DNA from: a virus
DNA: 30,478 nt
IMG/VR virus record: IMGVR_UViG_3300030328_001354
Coordinates: 5,452 to 35,929 of that record
Reading direction: 5' to 3' (one strand)
Shown here: in pieces, positions 13,931 to 20,668 of the stretch
How positions within the stretch are numbered: position 1 is the first letter of the stretch
How the letters are laid out: each line of letters opens with the position of its first letter
Position numbers and translations under genes: made by a program
The notes under the pieces: model-generated
Databases searched by the model: none
What the model was told of the DNA's origin: nothing
Seen by the model: the letters and a program-made list of their open reading frames with translations, nothing else

Positions 13931-14197
13931 ATGAAATCAATAGATTTATTAGAGAGGTCTATTAGGACTATTAAAGATCGTGGCAAAGTGTATGGAGAAA
14001 TTAAAGAAAACCATACACAAATTGCTCAAGGTTGGTCAGTTATATTTGGTGTTGAAGTTAAACCCTATCAGGTCGCACTTGCTAATGATTGGCAAAAAAC
14101 AGTTAGATTATTACAAACACCAAATCATACTGATAGTTTAGTGGATAAGGTTGGTTATTGCATTACTGCCAATGAATGTTTGAGGAAAGATAAATGA
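13931..14197 (+). CDS. Small conserved phage protein (DUF6378-like)
   Basis: The 88-residue protein contains DRGKVYGEIKENHTQIAQGWSVIFG, then YQVALANDWQKTVRLLQTPNHTDSLVDKVGYC. This pattern (R-x-YG-x3-x-NH, then K-x-x-R, then D-S-x-x-D-x-x-GY) is common in small phage proteins of unknown role usually listed as DUF6378. It starts directly after the previous stop (TAA-ATG) and overlaps the next gene. Confidence 0.7.
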   Translation: MKSIDLLERSIRTIKDRGKVYGEIKENHTQIAQGWSVIFGVEVKPYQVALANDWQKTVRLLQTPNHTDSLVDKVGYCITANECLRKDK

Positions 14198-14397
14198 CAA
14201 AAAAAGGTGTAAAAGTATTAAGGTTTTTAAGAAAATACATCAAAGAACATGAAATACCACCTACCAAAGCTGAAATACTTGATGCTATAGGTGGTAAATC
14301 TGTTATGGCTTTAGATTATGCCATTAAGAGTCTTGAGGAATCTGGTAAAGTTAAAAGAACTTTAGGCAAACAACGAAACATTTGGTTAGCTAATTAA
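14194..14397 (+). CDS. LexA-like winged-helix protein
   Basis: The 67-residue protein consists only of a winged helix resembling the LexA DNA-binding domain: VLRFLRKYIKEHEIPPTKAE (about 9-28), a recognition stretch GGKSVMALDYAIKSLEESG and a wing VKRTLGKQRNIW. There is no protease domain. It may be a small transcription regulator. It converges on the integrase gene, and the two stop codons share the four bases TTAA at 14394-14397, with no terminator between them. Confidence 0.7.
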   Translation: MTKKGVKVLRFLRKYIKEHEIPPTKAEILDAIGGKSVMALDYAIKSLEESGKVKRTLGKQRNIWLAN

Positions 14398-15512
14398 CCA
14401 CTCCTTTTCATTGGATTTAATTCTTCTGCTATATTCTCATCATCTTCATCAATTATATGACCATATAAATTTAAAGTTGTAGTAAAAGATGAATGACCTA
14501 ATTGTTTGGCAATCCATATAGGAGATTTACCATTAGACATTCCAACCTGCAAAACAATACTTGCATAATAATGTCTTAAAGAATGTAACCCACCCTTCCA
14601 TATAAAATCAGGATTTGTTTCTTTAAGTTTTTTTATTGCTTTTTTTAAACCATAATCCCTTAAAGTTTTTTGGCATTTAGGTAAGTTATTTTTACCTAAA
14701 AACAACCAATCTGTCTGTTTCATGCCTTTGGTATATTCAATAACTTGTTTAATAAATTTGTCATCCATATTTACAAACCTAACACTTGATTTTGATTTAG
14801 TTTTATTAAGATTTCTAACAGAGTCTATGCTTCTACTAACCTCAAATCTTCTTCTCATAAAATCAAAATCTTCAACCTTTAAAGCATTAGCTTCTGATGC
14901 TCTTAATCCATGTGCACAGAATTTGGTAAACAAAGCATGACAAGGATCACAATATTTATCTACTGCTTCTAATAGCTGAATTGCACCTTCTCTTGTTGGA
15001 GACCAACCTCTTTTCTTTTCATAATCAAACTTTAATGATTTGTCTGTCATGGGATTGTTTTGAAACTTAAAATGAATATAAGCTACATTTAAAGCATTTT
15101 TTAAGATGCCATACCAATGATTAATACTAATTTCACTCTTGTTTGAATATCTGTGTAAAAGAAGTTTTAATACTGCTTTCATATATTCTCTGTTAATATT
15201 CACAAGTTTTTTATCTTTAATTAGCTTGTTATCAATTCTTAAATTATTTTCAGCATCATAAATTTTTAAAAAATTCTTATAATCATTATAAGTTTTTTGT
15301 CTAACTTCTGGTGGTTGTTTTTCTTTTAAAAAAAGTTCAAAAGCATCTGCAACAGTTATGTCATGCCTATCTAAATTTGGGATAGCTTTCATGCCTAATT
15401 CTTCAAGTTTTTTTTCTAAACCTTTTGGAGTTGCACTTCTAGCAATAACTCTTTTTTGAACATTGCAACGATAATAATAAACATTATTCGTCTTATCATA
15501 TTTATACTTCAT
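14394..15512 (-). CDS. int: Tyrosine-recombinase integrase
   Basis: The 372-residue integrase inserts and removes the phage at the tRNA-Lys site. It has an N-terminal arm-binding part (1-50), a SAM-like core-binding domain (about 52-160) and a catalytic domain with Arg204 (HGLRASEA), Lys in the KTKSKSS hairpin (about 238-243), His310 and Arg313 (GLHSLRHYYAS), His340 (LGHSS) and nucleophile Tyr350 (TLNLYGHI). All catalytic residues are present and length is normal. Its operon promoter lies next to attP, about 1.2 kb upstream, and its start overlaps the preceding small gene. Confidence 0.95.
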   Translation of the reverse strand: MKYKYDKTNNVYYYRCNVQKRVIARSATPKGLEKKLEELGMKAIPNLDRHDITVADAFELFLKEKQPPEVRQKTYNDYKNFLKIYDAENNLRIDNKLIKDKKLVNINREYMKAVLKLLLHRYSNKSEISINHWYGILKNALNVAYIHFKFQNNPMTDKSLKFDYEKKRGWSPTREGAIQLLEAVDKYCDPCHALFTKFCAHGLRASEANALKVEDFDFMRRRFEVSRSIDSVRNLNKTKSKSSVRFVNMDDKFIKQVIEYTKGMKQTDWLFLGKNNLPKCQKTLRDYGLKKAIKKLKETNPDFIWKGGLHSLRHYYASIVLQVGMSNGKSPIWIAKQLGHSSFTTTLNLYGHIIDEDDENIAEELNPMKRSG

Positions 15513-15975
15513 CTCGTGTTACCTCATCAAAAAGTTTCCATGCTTCATTAAAAGATAAAAAATTCAGACAAGTATAATTAGGATATTTTTTCTCCAAAAA
15601 AGTTTCAAACTGTAAACTTGAAAGACCCCCTTTGTGAAAGGCATAAATTTCATTATCAATCTTATCAAAACAAATAAATTTAACATTCATATGTCTTTTT
15701 AATCTCTTTTTATCTACATCATCATACATTTTTTTATGACACCATGTATCTAATGGTTCAAAATCATCTCCACTTTTTTTAGCTAAATAATTTTTTACTT
15801 CTTCAATGTCCTTATAAGTAAATGGCTTTATCGGATATTGCCTATCACAACCACCATGACCATCATTGCTTACTTCAATGGCTTTTTCGTTATTAATATA
15901 AACGATTGCATTATAACAAGGTGTTTCTTCACTACCTTGTTTATAATAAGATATGTTTTTTAATTCTAATTCCAT
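15502..15975 (-). CDS. Hypothetical protein of integrase operon
   Basis: The 157-residue protein is not recognised. It begins with beta-type sequence (ISYYKQGSEETPCYNAIVYINNEKAIEVSNDGHGGCD is split by turns), has a basic middle (KKMYDDVDKKRLKRH), and ends in FLSFNEAWKLFDEV. It has no membrane segments. The ribosome site is the repeated block GGAGTAGAGTAATG, also found before two neighbours. It overlaps the integrase start. Confidence 0.65.
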   Translation of the reverse strand: MELELKNISYYKQGSEETPCYNAIVYINNEKAIEVSNDGHGGCDRQYPIKPFTYKDIEEVKNYLAKKSGDDFEPLDTWCHKKMYDDVDKKRLKRHMNVKFICFDKIDNEIYAFHKGGLSSLQFETFLEKKYPNYTCLNFLSFNEAWKLFDEVTRDEV

Positions 15976-16181
15976 TACTCTACTCCTTCTTTTACAATTT
16001 GAATTTGATCTGTAATCGCTATATCAAATTGGTTACTTTCTGTATCTTGACCTAAAACTTGAATAAAATATCCATGAGGTTTAGGATCGTATTTATAAGA
16101 ACTAAAAACTCTTAACATAAAGTTTTGTTCATTAATTTTAAAAGGTATATGTTTGTCTAACATTTCATAATCAATCTTCAT
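15975..16181 (-). CDS. Hypothetical small protein of integrase operon
   Basis: With the start at ATG 16181 the product has 68 residues beginning MKIDYEMLDKHIPF. The start is chosen because the repeated ribosome-site block lies immediately before it; an upstream ATG at 16226 would overlap the previous gene and has no such site. It looks beta-rich and soluble, with no known motif. It ends KEGVE, similar to the KGGVE end of the first gene, because the shared ribosome block is read as its last codons. Confidence 0.6.
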   Translation of the reverse strand: MKIDYEMLDKHIPFKINEQNFMLRVFSSYKYDPKPHGYFIQVLGQDTESNQFDIAITDQIQIVKEGVE

Positions 16182-16192
16182 TACTCTACTCC

Positions 16193-16501
16193 CTAAACTA
16201 TTCTTATTATTTTCATGTTGTCGCAAAAAAATGGTACACCTAAAAGGTCATCATCTTTACTTGAATGGTCTAAATAATCTTTAATCAAAAGGTCATCAAG
16301 ACCATACCCAATAGATTCAAAATACGCATTAAGTGTTTCATCTTCATTAACTTCAAACAAATTACTACCTTTATAATCATCATATAAAGTTTGTTTTGTA
16401 TGAATTTCAACAATCTCATGCCCATTCCAAGAGCAAAGATATTTTGCTTCTGCTTTTTTATCTGAATCAGTAGATTCAGTTAAAGTAATTGAATGTTTCA
16501 T
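16193..16501 (-). CDS. Hypothetical acidic protein of integrase operon
   Basis: The 102-residue product is acidic (many Asp/Glu in YDDYKGSNLFEVNEDETLNA and DYLDHSSKDDDLLG) and unrecognised. Acidic small proteins in phage early regions can be DNA mimics or inhibitors, but there is no motif to support that here. Start ATG 16501 follows the repeated block GGAGTAGAATAATG. Confidence 0.6.
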   Translation of the reverse strand: MKHSITLTESTDSDKKAEAKYLCSWNGHEIVEIHTKQTLYDDYKGSNLFEVNEDETLNAYFESIGYGLDDLLIKDYLDHSSKDDDLLGVPFFCDNMKIIRIV

Positions 16502-16512
16502 TATTCTACTCC
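16499..16512 (-). repeat. Repeated ribosome-site/start block
   Basis: The 14-base block GGAGTAGARTAATG, read on the minus strand, occurs at 16512-16499, 16192-16179 and 15986-15973, each time ending in the start codon of a small gene. It combines the ribosome site with the start, and in two of the three cases also the stop of the gene before. Confidence 0.75.
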
Positions 16513-16680
16513 CCCTTTTGTGTTGTTTAATTTGGTAATAAATTCAGCTTTAAGACAGTCATTATTCTGCATCTCAAACTGCATTTGTTCAGGTGTCCAA
16601 CTAACATCATCAGCCATAAACTTTAATGTTACTTGCCCTTCAATAGTGTTTAACACTTCTTTTAAATCTAAATTTTGCAT
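16501..16680 (-). CDS. Small first gene of integrase operon
   Basis: The preferred start is ATG 16680, with GGAG six bases upstream, giving 59 residues (MQNLDLKEVLNTIEG...). The longer frame to 16758 would include the promoter and operator and is rejected. A directionality factor (excisionase) is often encoded here, but this protein has no visible helix-turn-helix and is not strongly basic, so the function is open. Confidence 0.55.
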   Translation of the reverse strand: MQNLDLKEVLNTIEGQVTLKFMADDVSWTPEQMQFEMQNNDCLKAEFITKLNNTKGGVE

Positions 16681-16723
16681 TTTGTTCTCCAATTCCAATT
16701 TGCACATATTAGCATTATCACTC

Positions 16724-16752
16724 ATTCTATATGCAAAAATGCACATAGTCAA
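16724..16752 (-). promoter_or_regulatory. int promoter: Promoter of the integrase operon
   Basis: On the minus strand TTGACT (16752-16747) and TAGAAT (16729-16724) are exactly 17 bases apart. Each box has five of six consensus bases. Transcription would start near 16717, leaving a short leader with GGAG before ATG 16680. Operator 3 fills the spacer. Confidence 0.75.
16728..16747. promoter_or_regulatory. Operator 3 (integrase promoter)
   Basis: TATATGCA-N4-TGCACATA, an inverted repeat with seven of eight arm matches, is the best copy of the operator family. A further half-site TGCACATA is at 16701-16708. It fills the -35/-10 spacer of the integrase promoter, so the same regulator that controls the early promoters probably controls integration. 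Confidence 0.7.
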
Positions 16753-16777
16753 GCACAATCAGTTATGAATCAGTGGA

Positions 16778-16869
16778 ACAAGATAAAGTTCTACAAGATA
16801 CATTTACTGATTGCAATTTCTCAATCAGTTGTGTGTTTGGAGAGACAACAAGATACGAACAAGATAAAA
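16778..16869 (+). repeat. Left-arm integrase repeats
   Basis: Four ACAAGATA copies: a pair 15 bases apart (16778, 16793) followed by an ACTGATTGC-type inverted repeat (about 16805-16829), then a pair 11 bases apart (16848, 16859). Confidence 0.8.
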
Positions 16870-17004
16870 ATGTCCAAAAATGACACTTTTTTTGCTGTTT
16901 TTTAAGTTTTAGGTAAGTTGGTTTTAAGTTAGAAATAAGGTAGGTATAATTTCTGTAACCAAGTGTGGAAAAGGGATACAAGCTGTAACCCTTACTGGTG
17001 TTGA

Positions 17005-17057
17005 TGGTGAGCCCGACAGGATTCGAACCTGTGACCCACTGATTAAAAGTCAGTTGC
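17005..17057 (-). other. attP core: 3' half of tRNA-Lys(TTT)
   Basis: Read on the minus strand, the sequence starts at GCA before the anticodon arm, then gives the ACTGA/TCAGT anticodon stem around CTTTTAA (anticodon TTT), a GGGTC variable loop, the ACAGG-TTCGAAT-CCTGT T arm, CGGGCTC of the acceptor stem, the discriminator A and CCA. The 5' half (GAGCCCG acceptor strand and D arm) is absent. Integration would restore the host tRNA gene. Confidence 0.9.
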
Positions 17058-17100
17058 CAACATTTATAAACCATTGAAAACATTATCTTTTTTTTCTCCA

Positions 17101-17233
17101 ACTAGATACAACTAGATACGAAAAAGATAAAATTTTAAGGAATTTATGTCAACAACTTTAACAAGATACAAATTTACAAGATATAATCACTGATTGCGTT
17201 TTTTTAATCAGTGGAACTAGATACAACTAGGTA
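17101..17233 (+). repeat. Right-arm integrase repeats
   Basis: ACTAGATA at 17101 and 17111, AAAAGATA at 17122, ACAAGATA at 17161 and 17176, ACTAGATA at 17216, ACTAGGTA at 17226. The 22 bases from 17111 match those from 16848 at 20 positions, and the 17161/17176 pair repeats the 15-base spacing of the left arm, again followed by ACTGATTGC and an inverted repeat (17189-17214). Confidence 0.8.
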
Positions 17234-17679
17234 ACAATCAAACCCTGTCTATAACCATTCTCTCGGTCAAAAGTTAGGGTTTCTTTGCGTGGTTCATGCA
17301 CATAACTGCAATGAATCCAACCACTATTTTTGTCGTTTTCGTTGTAACATTCTAGGATTAATTGGTCAAAAGGCAGATGATCTTCAATCCATAAAGCTAG
17401 TTCATAATTGTCTACACCTGCAACCTCAAAATCGGCTGCTTGACCTTTTGCGTGTTGGCTTGTTATTTTTGATCCGATTGCAATACATAACTCTGGACAT
17501 CTAAACCCAGATGAAACAATAAATGATCCAAATTCATCTCTGATAGGTTGCAGAATATTCTCTGCTAGTAATCTTAAATTATCTATACTTGTACCATCAG
17601 GATAATTGTCAATTCCTTTTCTTAAAGCCACTTGAGATTTAAACATCTCATTCAAGCTAAAATTCTGTGATAACTGCAT
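17227..17679 (-). CDS. Endolysin, peptidase M15 family
   Basis: The 150-residue protein belongs to the zinc-dependent M15 peptidases (D-Ala-D-Ala carboxypeptidase/L-Ala-D-Glu endopeptidase type) that cut peptidoglycan cross-links at lysis. The zinc motif SxHxxGxAxD is at 74-83 (His76, Asp83), the catalytic Glu110 is in QLILE, and the third zinc ligand is His123 in GWIHCSY. The front (LSQNFSLNEMFKS) is the usual start of phage M15_3 proteins. No signal peptide is seen, so a holin is required. Start ATG 17679 follows AAGAGG in the preceding tiny gene. Confidence 0.9.
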   Translation of the reverse strand: MQLSQNFSLNEMFKSQVALRKGIDNYPDGTSIDNLRLLAENILQPIRDEFGSFIVSSGFRCPELCIAIGSKITSQHAKGQAADFEVAGVDNYELALWIEDHLPFDQLILECYNENDKNSGWIHCSYVHEPRKETLTFDRENGYRQGLIVT

Positions 17680-17681
17680 GG

Positions 17682-17762
17682 CTACCTCTTTTTTTTACTC
17701 ATTATTTTCTTTTTATCAGCAGTCGTTAATTTCTTTTTGTAAGTCTTTTTTTTCTTTTTCAT
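17682..17762 (-). CDS. 26-residue Lys-rich peptide of lysis cassette
   Basis: A tiny ORF starts at ATG 17762, overlapping the holin-like stop (TAATG), and ends with TAG at 17682, two bases before the endolysin ATG. Fourteen of its 26 residues are Lys, plus one Arg, arranged as Lys clusters (MKKKKKTYKKKL at the front, then KKK blocks). Its last codons form the endolysin ribosome site AAGAGG. The exact fit between two genes favours real translation; a cationic peptide could act on membrane or nucleic acid, or the ORF could only couple translation. Confidence 0.5.
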   Translation of the reverse strand: MKKKKKTYKKKLTTADKKKIMSKKKR

Positions 17763-18160
17763 TATCTTTTTCTGTTAATTAACTGCAAACCTTGCTTACC
17801 AAATCTGTACCCAAAAGATGAACCTATAACTATGTAAAGCATATTTGAGAACCAGGCAGGAGTGTGTTCATCAAGAAACATAAAACCTTCTTTAACAAAT
17901 GGTTGGGTATATGGAATAAAACAGCAGATTAAAATACCACCAAATATTAATGTCCAAAACTCATCTTTAAGACTATCTCCCATGTGGTCTGTAAGTTTCT
18001 GTTCCTGCAACATTGTACTTGTTGCTTCTGTCTCATAAACTTTTGCTTCAGCTTTTGCTTTAGCTACTTTAACTTCGGTTTCAGCTTTAGACTTGTCCAT
18101 ACGACCCTGCAACCAGGTAGAAGCTAATGAAGATATCGGACCTAATAATGCCTGTATCAT
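17762..18160 (-). CDS. Holin-like membrane protein (GTA 3TM-holin type)
   Basis: The 132-residue product has an N-terminal amphipathic stretch (MIQALLGPISSLASTWLQG), an Ala/Lys/Glu-rich helix (KAETEVKVAKAKAEAKVYETEA), then DEFWTLIFGGILICCFIPY (a membrane span, about 67-85) and WFSNMLYIVIGSSFGYRFG (a second, about 103-121). This order matches the GTA_holin_3TM family of alphaproteobacterial phages and gene-transfer agents. Its place just before the endolysin supports a holin role. Confidence 0.75.
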   Translation of the reverse strand: MIQALLGPISSLASTWLQGRMDKSKAETEVKVAKAKAEAKVYETEATSTMLQEQKLTDHMGDSLKDEFWTLIFGGILICCFIPYTQPFVKEGFMFLDEHTPAWFSNMLYIVIGSSFGYRFGKQGLQLINRKR

Positions 18161-18507
18161 TTCTTTATTTCCCTTTTACTAGCAATCGTGTTTCCAACTA
18201 TAAAACTACCTATTATTCCCATATTGGATATAACCCATGTAGAAGCTATAGATGATAAATGATCTACTCTATCTAATGGCACTATTGGAAACATTAATAC
18301 GACTATAAATGCTGTTACAGATAAAGCAGAAAACCATACTAAATACCTCTGCTGATCTTCTTTTTTATCTCTGTTTTCAAGCAAGATTAGTTTTTCTCGC
18401 ATCTCAAATTCTTCGTCAGAAACTATATTATCTCCATTGGTGTCTAGCTTCGCAAACTTTGAATCAGGTTCTAATCTTTTTTGTAAATACGATTTCTTTT
18501 TTGTCAT
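18157..18507 (-). CDS. Membrane protein with one EF-hand
   Basis: The 116-residue protein contains a single EF-hand calcium loop, DTNGDNIVSDEE (residues 22-33), with ligands at loop positions 1, 3, 5, 9 and 12, although position 6 is Asn rather than Gly. Two membrane spans follow, at about 54-73 and 88-106, and the tail is basic. It overlaps its neighbours on both sides in the lysis cassette. A second holin or lysis regulator is possible; calcium-sensing is inferred from the motif only. Confidence 0.7.
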   Translation of the reverse strand: MTKKKSYLQKRLEPDSKFAKLDTNGDNIVSDEEFEMREKLILLENRDKKEDQQRYLVWFSALSVTAFIVVLMFPIVPLDRVDHLSSIASTWVISNMGIIGSFIVGNTIASKREIKK

Positions 18508-18728
18508 TTAAACATCTCATTTAAACCAAACACTTCCATTATAATAAAAGTAAAGAATAACAATAAGATACCACCTGCTATTAACTTGCCACTAAAGTTA
18601 GTAGAACCTATTTTTATCGCCACAAACTCATTGCCTAATATTCGCAAAACCAGTTCAAAGCTGTTACTCCCAACATCAACAGAAATAATCTTTTTGCTTT
18701 TGTCAGGTGCTTTTATGTCTTGGGTCAT
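18504..18728 (-). CDS. Small single-span membrane protein
   Basis: The 74-residue protein has a soluble front half (KSKKIISVDVGSNSFELVLRILG) and one membrane span at about 49-68 (LIAGGILLLFFTFIIMEVFG). It is unrecognised. Position at the start of the lysis group suggests a lysis or membrane-attachment accessory. Confidence 0.65.
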   Translation of the reverse strand: MTQDIKAPDKSKKIISVDVGSNSFELVLRILGNEFVAIKIGSTNFSGKLIAGGILLLFFTFIIMEVFGLNEMFK

Positions 18729-20668
18729 TCTACATTTATAGATGGTAAAGACATATTTTGTGATAAGTTGCTTGTAAAAGCATTAATTGCTTCTGCTAAT
18801 TCACCATCTTTGCCTGGTAGAGTTGCTAATTTACCAAATTGTATTGAAAGAGGATTAACTCCCCTGCTTGATGCTTGAGCAGTTGTTTTAATCCACCTAA
18901 TAAATTTAGGACTTGTAAGTAATTTTGCTGCCAATCTTGGTGCTAAAATAGTTGATGTTATTGCTCCACCTGCTGCTTCTGGCTCACCTGCATACAATAA
19001 TCCACCTGCTCCTAATAAAGCAGTAACATTTCCAAAACCCATCATAACTTTACCTGTTCCAGAAGGATTACCAAGCAATCTTCTTTCATCAACAGTTCTT
19101 ACAATTCTAACCAAGCTATCAATTTCTTTTGCTACTTCTTTAAATCTTGTAACACCAAATAATATTCTTTTTGCGCCACCATCAAGACTATCCCATTGGT
19201 TCATAAAAGTTGTTGCAGACCATCCAGATTGAGGGTTAGCTTTATTGTACCCTAATCTTGAAAAAACTGATGCTGAAACTGTATCTCTTTCAGACCTTGT
19301 TAAAGTTTTAAACACATCCCTTATTCTTTGACCACCTTCTTTTCCACCTTGCATGGCAAAAGTAAAAACTTGGCTATCAAGACCTTTAGCTTGAATACTA
19401 GCTATTGTTTTTTCAATACCACCAGTTTTTTTAGATACATATTTTGTGTACTGATCTGCTTTTTTTAACAATCTTAATGCTTGTGGACTTGCATCTCCTA
19501 CTGATTTAAAAATATCATCAGATATTGCTTTATAAATTGCATTTAACTTACCATCACCAGTTGATTCAATTTTAATTTTACCAGGAGTTGCAGGACCTAT
19601 AATCTTACCAATCTCTGTTCTTACTTGCCTAATTACATTTAATGGTATTGTTCCATCTGGCGCATCTTTTAAAATATTATTTATTTTATCCAAAGATGGT
19701 TTATATATACTTTTCAATGTATTAGGAGCAGAAGCTACTTCATTTTCTAAAGTGGTTTTTAGTGATCTTATATTGTTTAGATTAACATTAACTTCTCCTG
19801 CTGCATCAAATGCTGCGCTATAAAGATCATCTTTTTTCTGTTGAATTTTTGCAAAAAAGTTTTTAGAACCTGCTCTAATTACATTTCCTATTTCTTCTCT
19901 GCTTCTTTCTTTTGTTCCCAATTTTTCTGTAATTCTGTTAGCAACATTTTTTAAATCTTTTACAAGTTTATCTCTTGATGAACCTATAATATCTGCTGCA
20001 AAAAAATTGCCACCTAATACTTCTTCTACATTTGCTATTGCTCTGCTACCAGTTAAAGTTGCAACAGTAGGTTGAACACCTAATTTATCAAAATCTTCTA
20101 CTCTTTGTCCTGGCTTTATATTAGTTAAAGTTTGTGTACCTTTTTTTATACCTGTTTTTATACCACGCATAGCACGATCAGCAAGGTTGCCACCAACAGC
20201 TTCTAAACCTATGTTTTCACCTGCTCTTAATAACTCTTTACCTAAAGGTCTATCCACACCACCTGGAGTTAAATAATCAGTTATTCTATCATAAAGTTGT
20301 CCTGCTGCTTCACTTCCAAGTGCAACTCCGATTGGAGTAGTGGCAACACCAGGAGATGCTAATGCACCACCTGCAAAACCTCCAACTGTAGAAGCTACAT
20401 CTCTACCTACACTACTTACATCACCAACATCTAAACCAGGTGGATTGTATACAGTTACTGTTCCATCTGTATCTTGAAAGAAAAAATTATCTTCTCCATA
20501 TTTATCTAAAATATTAAGTTTTGGATTTTTTGCTTGTAACTCTTTAGAAGTTAATACTTTTTTATAATATTTTTCTAAAATAGATTTCTTTTGATCTGAA
20601 GGTGCATTGCCAACAATACCTCTTATTGCCCAAGAAGCACCATCTTCATTAATATTAACTTTTGACAT
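18725..20668 (-). CDS. Large internal/ejection-type virion protein
   Basis: The 647-residue protein has a front region (1-75) of mixed charge, then a Gly/Ala-rich hydrophobic segment at about 88-125 (VASTVGGFAGGALASPG, then IGVALGSEAAGQLYDRI), a long helical middle, and another small hydrophobic patch near 560-590 (VTALLGAGGLLYAGEPEAAGGAI). Large helical proteins with membrane-active Gly/Ala segments are typical of podovirus ejection proteins that pass into the host envelope with DNA. No enzyme motif (such as a lytic transglycosylase Glu) is evident. The identification is by build and place. Confidence 0.6.
   Translation of the reverse strand: MSKVNINEDGASWAIRGIVGNAPSDQKKSILEKYYKKVLTSKELQAKNPKLNILDKYGEDNFFFQDTDGTVTVYNPPGLDVGDVSSVGRDVASTVGGFAGGALASPGVATTPIGVALGSEAAGQLYDRITDYLTPGGVDRPLGKELLRAGENIGLEAVGGNLADRAMRGIKTGIKKGTQTLTNIKPGQRVEDFDKLGVQPTVATLTGSRAIANVEEVLGGNFFAADIIGSSRDKLVKDLKNVANRITEKLGTKERSREEIGNVIRAGSKNFFAKIQQKKDDLYSAAFDAAGEVNVNLNNIRSLKTTLENEVASAPNTLKSIYKPSLDKINNILKDAPDGTIPLNVIRQVRTEIGKIIGPATPGKIKIESTGDGKLNAIYKAISDDIFKSVGDASPQALRLLKKADQYTKYVSKKTGGIEKTIASIQAKGLDSQVFTFAMQGGKEGGQRIRDVFKTLTRSERDTVSASVFSRLGYNKANPQSGWSATTFMNQWDSLDGGAKRILFGVTRFKEVAKEIDSLVRIVRTVDERRLLGNPSGTGKVMMGFGNVTALLGAGGLLYAGEPEAAGGAITSTILAPRLAAKLLTSPKFIRWIKTTAQASSRGVNPLSIQFGKLATLPGKDGELAEAINAFTSNLSQNMSLPSINVE

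Larger units (their letters stand above)
16778..17233. other. attP: attP region with integrase arm-binding sites
   Basis: About 460 bases without a gene hold a complete phage attachment site: a tRNA-identical core (17005-17057) flanked on both sides by direct repeats of ACWAGATA. Four copies lie left of the core (16778, 16793, 16848, 16859) and seven, two of them with one mismatch, lie to the right (17101, 17111, 17122, 17161, 17176, 17216, 17226). All point the same way. This is the layout of arm-type sites for lambda-class integrases. Host bending-protein sites may lie in the AT-rich stretches between. Confidence 0.85.

Noticed and set aside
16501-16680. Excisionase
   Set aside because: The position is right but no helix-turn-helix or strongly basic character is visible, so the name was not given.
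16501-16758. Longer start for the first integrase-operon gene
   Set aside because: The extra residues would be encoded by the promoter and operator; a good ribosome site instead precedes ATG 16680.
17005-17080. Complete tRNA-Lys gene
   Set aside because: Only the 3' half is present. No GAGCCCG acceptor strand or D arm is found on the 5' side, so it is an attachment core, not a working tRNA.
16763-17101. Minus-strand ORF of 112 codons across the tRNA fragment
   Set aside because: It runs through the attP core and integrase arm repeats, has no ribosome site, and its sequence is the translation of tRNA and repeats.
17189-17214. Terminator after the endolysin
   Set aside because: The CACTGATT/AATCAGTG hairpin has its T-run in the loop and no T-run after the stem in the relevant direction; it is shared with the other attP arm.
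16778-17233. CRISPR array
   Set aside because: The repeats are only about 8 bases, irregularly spaced (10 to 55 bases), and flank an integrase core; no cas genes are present.
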